This document shows, piece by piece, positions 59,375 to 64,000 of a DNA stretch of 64,000 nt (position 1 is the stretch's first letter; each line of letters starts with the position of its first letter). The position numbers were made by a program, and so were the translations under genes. The notes beneath the pieces were generated by a model. That model saw only the letters and a program-made list of their open reading frames with translations. It was not told the DNA's origin and ran no database searches. Source of the DNA: Actinopolymorpha rutila (GTDB lineage Bacteria > Actinomycetota > Actinomycetes > Propionibacteriales > Actinopolymorphaceae); assembly GCF_013407855.1 (NCBI RefSeq), contig NZ_JACBZH010000001.1:682001-746000 (forward strand). Reading direction: 5' to 3'.

Positions 59375-59608
59375 GTGGCGCGCCACGACGGCCCGATGGC
59401 GTACGTCGCCGATGTCGTGGTGACCAGCGACCTTCGCCGACGGGGGATCGGCACGCTGCTGATGCGGCACGCCGAACGCTGGGCCCGTGATCGCGGCGCC
59501 GTCACGATCACGCTGAACGTTCACAGCGGAAACTCCGCGGCTCTTGCGCTCTACGAGCAGGAAGGTTTCCGGCGTACGCAGATCACGATGCGCCGTGACC
59601 TCACATAG
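59375..59608 (+). pseudogene. GNAT C-terminal fragment
   Basis: The frame has GPMAYVADVVVTSDLRRRGI then GTLLMRHAERWARDRGAVTI and ALALYEQEGFRRTQITMRRD, which is the second half of a GNAT with acetyl-CoA motif A and the terminal Tyr region. The first half is missing, and no start fits. It abuts a truncated kinase-like gene on the other strand, which suggests a deletion joined two broken genes here. Confidence 0.65.
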
Positions 59609-59744
59609 GGGTGGACGACGCGTCGCAGAGCGTGCCTTTCTTTGCTGCCTGCTGTCGTCAGCGGTACCCCGCAGCCGGGCGATTGGCCCAGAGGAAGTCG
59701 ACGTAACCGGGCGGCACCTCGATGCCGCGATCGAGCATCCAGTG

Positions 59745-60313
59745 CACGCGGCTCGCGCAAGCAGTCGTTCACGGTCGCTCCACAACGCCTCGGCACGGGG
59801 GTCTTCCACCGCCGACCAGTCCAGGTGGGTCGCTTCGATGCGCTGTGCCAGTTGGTGTCCGCTCAGCCAGGGAACGCCGGGGGTGGTCGCCTCGGACTGC
59901 CAACGGGCCAGGTGTTTCGCGGCCAGATCGCGGTCCACGACCGCGGGCGGCACGTGTTCGAGGTAGACGGTCGACTCGAACACGCCGAGGCAGCGAGGTG
60001 CGCGCAGGCCCGGTCCACTCGGCAGTGCACCGGACGCATACGCCAACAGTTCGCGCTTCCAGTACGCCCAGTGGGTGGGATCCTCCGCGCCATGCCGATG
60101 AGGACCGCCTCGCAACGGCCGAAGAGTCTTGCGTACGACGTCTCGCTGGGCGAGGCGACCGCTCGGCGTGCTCAGGCGAACGGTCAGACGGGTGAGATCG
60201 GCGGTGGCCGCGCCGGTGCCACCGGCCAGTGGACTGCTCCTGACGTCGAGGACCCTGCTTCCATCCTCTCCGGACAGGCGGTCGACCACGGAGTCCGGTA
60301 TGTCAGGACGCAC
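59745..60313 (-). pseudogene. Truncated kinase-like gene (APH-like N-terminal part)
   Basis: From the GTG at 60313 the frame reads RPDIPDSVVDRLSGEDGSRV, a WAYWKRELLAYASGAL segment and GLRAPRCLGVFESTVYLEHV, resembling the N-lobe of APH-fold kinases. Similarity ends near 59750 and the HGD catalytic loop is absent; the remaining open frame is Arg-rich. It overlaps the end of the GrpB-family gene by 11 bp, so the two were probably cotranscribed. Truncation is inferred from the missing active site and the GNAT fragment lying beyond. Confidence 0.5.
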
Positions 60314-60887
60314 TTGACGGCCGCTCCATGTGCAGGTCGGCCAGGATGGTTGCGACGAACGCGCCCTTGCCGGCGATGTAGGCGTGCCGGTCGTTGGGGA
60401 AGCGCCGTGCGAGGTCGCTCTTCAGGTCCGCGTACGCGTCCCGCGCCTTCGGGTCGGACCGCAACCGGTCGCGCAGCAGCACGTACTCCCGCCAGCGGAC
60501 GCTGTCGTGGGTGACGACGTGGAGGTTCACCACGCGCTGCCGAGGGGTGAGCTCCAGTCCGAACATGAGGTTCAGCCCGTCCTCCTCCGGCACCTCACCG
60601 CGGTAGAGGAACCCATGTGAGCACAGGACATTCGTCAACGCGTCGCGATCCACACCGACGCGGACTCCGAGCGCGACATCCAGAATGGGCTTGGCGGGAA
60701 GGCCAGGAACCGCTGTGGAACCGACATGCTCGACCGCTACGGCCAGGCCGGCGAGTGCCGCCTGGAGTTCTCTCGCGAGGTTGTCGAAGGTTGCCGCCCA
60801 CGTCGCGTCGCTGGGCGCCAGTCGCACGGACCCGCGTTCCAGCCCGAGATTGCTTCCCGTGAACGCGGCGCGGTCCATGATCGACAT
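60303..60887 (-). CDS. GrpB-family protein
   Basis: A 194-residue GrpB/UPF0157-type nucleotidyltransferase-fold protein. GSVRLAPSDATWAATFDNLA, VAVEHVGSTAVPGLPAKPIL and VHVVTHDSVRWREYVLLRDR are diagnostic; ARRFPNDRHAYIAGKGAFVA ends it. Members resemble the C-terminal domain of some dephospho-CoA kinases and a nucleotidyltransferase fold, with unclear activity. The ATG at 60887 or 60878 can start it. The gene overlaps the truncated kinase-like gene by 11 bp. Confidence 0.85.
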   Translation of the reverse strand: MSIMDRAAFTGSNLGLERGSVRLAPSDATWAATFDNLARELQAALAGLAVAVEHVGSTAVPGLPAKPILDVALGVRVGVDRDALTNVLCSHGFLYRGEVPEEDGLNLMFGLELTPRQRVVNLHVVTHDSVRWREYVLLRDRLRSDPKARDAYADLKSDLARRFPNDRHAYIAGKGAFVATILADLHMERPSSAS

Positions 60888-60939
60888 GCTACCGAGCGAG
60901 CAAGGACTCAGCCGCGTGTGTGGATCACCGCCACGACGC

Positions 60940-61356
60940 TCAGGCGGGCTTCGGCCAGTGGGTGAGCTTCTCCGGGGTGACCCGCACGATGATCCGGTCG
61001 GTCTCCTGCACCGAGTCGGGGTTCCGCTCGCCGTACTTGCTTCCCACGTACTTCAGCGAGAGTTCGTCGGGGAGTTGCCGCTCGGGGTCGGGCATGATGG
61101 TCGCCGTGCCGCGGATCTCCGCGTACGTGTAGGGCTTGCCCGGCGGGCTGATCAGCACGCTGATCCGCGGGTCGCGGGCGAGGTTCCTGCCCTGGACCCG
61201 GCTCTCGGTGGTGGAGAAGAGCAGGTCGTCTCCTTCGCGCTTCACCCAGACGACGGTGAGGTGCGGCTGTCCGTCGGGCAGCAGTGTCGCCACGGTCGCG
61301 AACACCTTCTCCTCGTCGACGAGCTTCTTCAGGTCCTCGGGCAGAACAGCCGTCAT
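60940..61356 (-). CDS. PPOX-class F420-dependent enzyme (flavin-reductase-like split barrel)
   Basis: A 138-residue split-beta-barrel protein of the pyridoxamine-phosphate-oxidase-like class, which in actinomycetes often uses F420. KVFATVATLLPDGQPHLTVV, ESRVQGRNLARDPRISVLIS and YTYAEIRGTATIMPDPERQL are typical. RIIVRVTPEKLTHWPKPA ends it. The ATG at 61356 has GAGGAG in front. The substrate is unknown. Confidence 0.87.
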   Translation of the reverse strand: MTAVLPEDLKKLVDEEKVFATVATLLPDGQPHLTVVWVKREGDDLLFSTTESRVQGRNLARDPRISVLISPPGKPYTYAEIRGTATIMPDPERQLPDELSLKYVGSKYGERNPDSVQETDRIIVRVTPEKLTHWPKPA

Positions 61357-61458
61357 GGTCGGGCTCCTCACCGGGCACGGTCGGTCCCATCGAATGAGTT
61401 CGTACGCCATCGGCAACTCCACGCCGGGCATCCGCATTCCGTACGCCCGGATACGCGT

Positions 61459-61506
61459 AGGCGGGCCCGCACATGCATGGGCAGGCAGGCCCGCACGTGC
61501 GCAGGC
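61459..61506 (+). repeat. Two tandem 24-bp imperfect repeats
   Basis: AGGCGGGCCCGCACATGCAT at 61459 is followed at 61483 by AGGCAGGCCCGCACGTGCGC; the two 24-bp units differ at 5 positions. They lie in the gap between the GNAT stop and the PPOX start, within the PPOX leader region. Confidence 0.6.
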
Positions 61507-61535
61507 AAGCCAGGGCACACCACCTACCCGTCGGC

Positions 61536-62060
61536 TCAGGGCAGCGGCGGCGGCTTGTCGTGCAGGATCCGCTGGAACAGGTGGCAGTCCTGCCACTCGC
61601 CGGCGACGTACAGGTAGCGCGGAGCGGTGCCGATCTGCTCGAACCCGCTCTTGCGCAGCACTCCCTGGGACGCGACGTTCTCGACGATGGTGGACGCCTC
61701 GACGCGGTGCAGGCCCACCTCGTCCCGCGCGGCCTGGCAAACCTGCTCCACGCCGCGGTTGGCCAGGCCGCGGCGGGTGTAGCCGACGTCGATCCAGTAC
61801 CCGAGGTTCGCGCTGCGGAACGCGCCGAGCGCGATCATCGACAACGTGAACTCGCCGGCTATCACGTCGCCGTCGACCAGGTGCCAGCGGCGAACGTCGG
61901 GGTTGGCGAGGCGCTCTGCCTGCGCACGGGCGGTGAAGAAGTCGGCGGGGCGGTCCGGATCCCAGGGCCGCATGTGCTCGCGGCTGCGAACGAGCGCGTC
62001 GAGCACCGCCTCCGCGACGTCCGGCGTGGCCGGCTGGAGCCGAATGGAGCTGTCGGGCAT
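61536..62060 (-). CDS. GNAT-family N-acetyltransferase (RimJ/RimL type)
   Basis: A 174-residue GNAT of the RimJ/RimL kind: SIRLQPATPDVAEAVLDALV at the start, LGYWIDVGYTRRGLANRGVE as motif A and VEASTIVENVASQGVLRKSG in motif B. This group acetylates N-termini of ribosomal proteins or small amines. The ATG at 62060 is clear. It lies 14 bp downstream of a DUF402 gene on the same strand, and the two are probably cotranscribed. Confidence 0.87.
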   Translation of the reverse strand: MPDSSIRLQPATPDVAEAVLDALVRSREHMRPWDPDRPADFFTARAQAERLANPDVRRWHLVDGDVIAGEFTLSMIALGAFRSANLGYWIDVGYTRRGLANRGVEQVCQAARDEVGLHRVEASTIVENVASQGVLRKSGFEQIGTAPRYLYVAGEWQDCHLFQRILHDKPPPLP

Positions 62061-62073
62061 CCGGCCACCGTAC

Positions 62074-62769
62074 CTACCTCGAGCGCGGGATCTGTTCCAG
62101 GCCGACCCCGGTCATCTCGGCGCGCGGCGGCGCCAGGGTAGGAAGGTCCCACCAGGCCGGCAGCGGCGTCGGGCCCCACCCCGGCTCGGGTAGGTAGTCG
62201 CACCACGTGCCGTCGAACGGGAACTCGCCCAGGCCGATCAACCGTGTGACCGCCTCCGCGCGGGCCCGGATCACCGCCGCCTCCGCCGGGGTCCAGAACA
62301 GCGGATGGCCGGTCTGGTCGGCGAAGTCGTCCTCGTCCTTCCACTCCCAACGGCGGTCGGGCCGGACCAGCACGTCCAGGGCGAAGTCGAACACGTCGAT
62401 GCCGCCGTTCCACCGCAGCACGGGCGACTCGAGGTTGACGTACCACCCGAGAAGTTCGCCGGGTGTGTCGAAGGACCACGCCACCGAGTACCCGGCGCCG
62501 GCCGGGGTGAGGATGAGCGTGCCGAAGCGTTCGTGCGGGATGGGCGCGAGCATGGTCGGCATCGCGAGTTCCTCGGCGTACGGCAGGTGCCTGGTGGGTT
62601 CGCCCCGCAGGTCGACCCGGCGCATGCAGGTCGAGCCCGCACCGACCCAGATCGCCAGCCCGCGCTCGTCGTCGGCGACGACTCGTGCGCACTGCACGGT
62701 CGCCAGCCGGCCGTCGGGATGCAGACACCGGCGGACGGCCACCTGCCCGGGCCGGAACGAGACGGGCAT
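62074..62769 (-). CDS. DUF402-domain protein
   Basis: A 231-residue protein containing the DUF402 fold. WYVNLESPVLRWNGGIDVFD and FALDVLVRPDRRWEWKDEDD are the conserved acidic segments, which bind divalent metal in related nucleoside-phosphate hydrolases. The N-terminal half (LHPDGRLATVQCARVVADDE) is variable. The ATG at 62769 is 1 bp after the stop of the preceding glycoside hydrolase gene, so it is tightly coupled. Function of this member is unknown. Confidence 0.83.
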   Translation of the reverse strand: MPVSFRPGQVAVRRCLHPDGRLATVQCARVVADDERGLAIWVGAGSTCMRRVDLRGEPTRHLPYAEELAMPTMLAPIPHERFGTLILTPAGAGYSVAWSFDTPGELLGWYVNLESPVLRWNGGIDVFDFALDVLVRPDRRWEWKDEDDFADQTGHPLFWTPAEAAVIRARAEAVTRLIGLGEFPFDGTWCDYLPEPGWGPTPLPAWWDLPTLAPPRAEMTGVGLEQIPRSR

Positions 62770-62770
62770 G

Positions 62771-64000
62771 TCAGGCGGTCCGCTCGGCGACCACGAGTTG
62801 GTCGGACAGGGTCGGCAGTTGCCGCAGTCGCGTCCGGCCGCCCTCGAAGACCGGGTCGACGGTGAGCGGGGCGCGTTCGGCGAGGTCCCAGCCCGTCAGG
62901 CGATGGTGGCGCAGGTCGAAGAGCACCTCCGCGTCCCGGCTGTACGGCAGGTAGAGCACGAGAAGGTCCCGGTCCGGGCTGGCACCCAACCGGAGCACTT
63001 CACCCGCCCCGGGATCGCCGTCGCCCTCGCCCGCGCCCAGCAACTCCTGCGCGGGCGCGAGCCGGTACAGCCGATGGTCGACGAACAGCCGGGCCATCAG
63101 CGAGATGTCCAGCGCACCGGGGAAGCCGAGCGCGGCCGGCCACGGGTACGGCTCCAGCGAGGCGCCGCCGGAGGTGAACCGCGCGCTCGGGGAGTGCCAC
63201 ATCCACATGCCGTGCGCGCCGTACCCGATCCCCGCGGCCGCGCCGGCCAGCACGCTCGTCCAGCTCGCCCGGCGTACGTCGTCGCGGCTCCACCGGCCGT
63301 GGCCGTTGACCCTGCCGTGTTGTTCGTACGCAGGTTCGGCCGCGAGCAGCGGCTTGCGGGGGGTACGGGCGAGGTAGCCCGCGGCCTGCTGCCACGTCAG
63401 GTCGACGTTGCGTGCGTCGTGACCGGACTGGTGGCAGAAGAAGTCCAGCGCGTCGGCGAGGTCGTCCGGCAGGTCGGCATGCGGTGCCGAGTGCGTGGTG
63501 AGCAGGCAGCTCGGCGCGGCGTCACGCAGCTGGGCGGCCGCCTCGCGATAGGCCGCGTTCGCCTCCGGGACTCGGTAGTTGTCGTCACCTCCGACGGCGA
63601 AGACCGGCTCCAGGTCGCCGAAGGTGCGGGCCACGCGTTCGACGTACGCACGCCGCTGCTTGTCGGCCATCACGGCGTACGGCGTGCGGGCCGCCGCCCA
63701 GGTGCCGGGAACGTAGTTGTTCCACAGCACGACGAGCAGCAGCCGCAGGTCGTATTCCTCGTGCGCGATCCGGGTGAACTCCCGCGCCTGGGCGAAGAAT
63801 CCCTCGTCGGGCCGGTCGAAGTCGGGGTGCCCCTCCGCGTCGAGCGCGAACGGCTCGCGTGAACCGGCCCGCTCGTCCCGGTCGTGCAGGATCGGCAGCA
63901 CCGACACGGCCACGCAGGTGAAACCCTGCCGGCGACGCGTGGCGAGGTAGCTGCGCCACTCCTCCGCGCTCGGGTCGGCGAAGCTGCTCCACGCCGTGTC
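62771..64000 (-). CDS. DUF4038-type glycoside hydrolase, N-terminus beyond the right edge
   Basis: At least 409 residues of a TIM-barrel hydrolase. It begins in the window with DTAWSSFADPSAEEWRSYLA and TRRRQGFTCVAVSVLPI, the DTAW region of DUF4038/apiosidase-like enzymes. Then come FDRPDEGFFAQAREFTRIA, LLLVVLWNNYVPGTWAAA, KPLLAAEPAYEQHG (catalytic Glu candidate) and a C-terminal beta part (DLLVLYLPYSRDAEVLFDLR). The start is outside the window. A cytoplasmic or secreted location cannot be told. It is the first gene of a tight series with DUF402 and GNAT genes. Confidence 0.85.
   Translation of the reverse strand, partial: DTAWSSFADPSAEEWRSYLATRRRQGFTCVAVSVLPILHDRDERAGSREPFALDAEGHPDFDRPDEGFFAQAREFTRIAHEEYDLRLLLVVLWNNYVPGTWAAARTPYAVMADKQRRAYVERVARTFGDLEPVFAVGGDDNYRVPEANAAYREAAAQLRDAAPSCLLTTHSAPHADLPDDLADALDFFCHQSGHDARNVDLTWQQAAGYLARTPRKPLLAAEPAYEQHGRVNGHGRWSRDDVRRASWTSVLAGAAAGIGYGAHGMWMWHSPSARFTSGGASLEPYPWPAALGFPGALDISLMARLFVDHRLYRLAPAQELLGAGEGDGDPGAGEVLRLGASPDRDLLVLYLPYSRDAEVLFDLRHHRLTGWDLAERAPLTVDPVFEGGRTRLRQLPTLSDQLVVAERTA

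Noticed and set aside
1-64000. CRISPR array, rRNA operon or replication origin
   Set aside because: No regularly spaced direct repeats, rRNA-like sequence or DnaA-box cluster was noticed.

Overview
The window is about 70% GC with dense, GC-biased codon use and many GTG and TTG starts. Its gene families (an ECF42 sigma factor with a DGPF protein, MEDS-domain regulators, DUF899, DinB/DUF664 and GNAT proliferation) point to a high-GC actinomycete. Carotenoid genes and many secreted carbohydrate-active enzymes fit a soil member of the Propionibacteriales/Actinopolymorpha/Kribbella sort, but the sequence alone does not fix the genus.

Layout. (1) 1-5.6 kb: a minus-strand carotenoid-type block: an FAD monooxygenase, a polyprenyl (GGPP-type) synthase, an NAD(P)-binding DUF2867 protein and the start of phytoene desaturase. 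The last three are joined by ATGA overlaps. (2) 5.8-24.7 kb: an accessory region opening with an intact tRNA-Arg(ACG) and a scrambled integrase remnant 14 bp beyond it, and closing near a 45-bp 3' tRNA-Gly(CCC) remnant. It holds frameshifted IS110-family transposases, an intact IS256-family element, short dispersed repeats, a two-lobed retropepsin-like protein, a kinase gene bracketed by 50-bp imperfect inverted repeats, and an aminoglycoside nucleotidyltransferase-phosphotransferase fusion. (3) 24.9-32.6 kb: secreted or membrane proteins, including a lipocalin/CrtC-like protein, a lipoprotein and a large glycoside hydrolase, an alpha/beta hydrolase that has lost catalytic residues, and an MFS exporter. 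(4) 32.6-64 kb: mostly short single-domain enzymes (GNAT, NUDIX, VOC, DinB, nucleotidyltransferases, kinases), a P450, a sulfotransferase and a glycosyltransferase, plus regulatory units: a MEDS-STAS/MEDS-ATPase operon, an ECF42-DGPF operon divergent from twin DUF899 genes, and an ArsR-phosphatase fusion with a clear palindromic operator. The right edge cuts a DUF4038-type glycoside hydrolase.

How it works together. Block 1 is a biosynthetic operon making C20 prenyl diphosphate and desaturating its C40 product, with two extra oxidoreductases suggesting a modified carotenoid. Block 2 is a decayed, repeatedly invaded integration site. Block 4 reads as a reservoir of small-molecule-modifying and stress genes rather than one pathway. 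No CRISPR array, rRNA or replication origin was seen. The most distinctive observations are the inverted-repeat-bracketed kinase cassette, the inversion inside the integrase remnant, the ANT-APH fusion, the intact but catalytically eroded hydrolase, and the two-lobed retropepsin.
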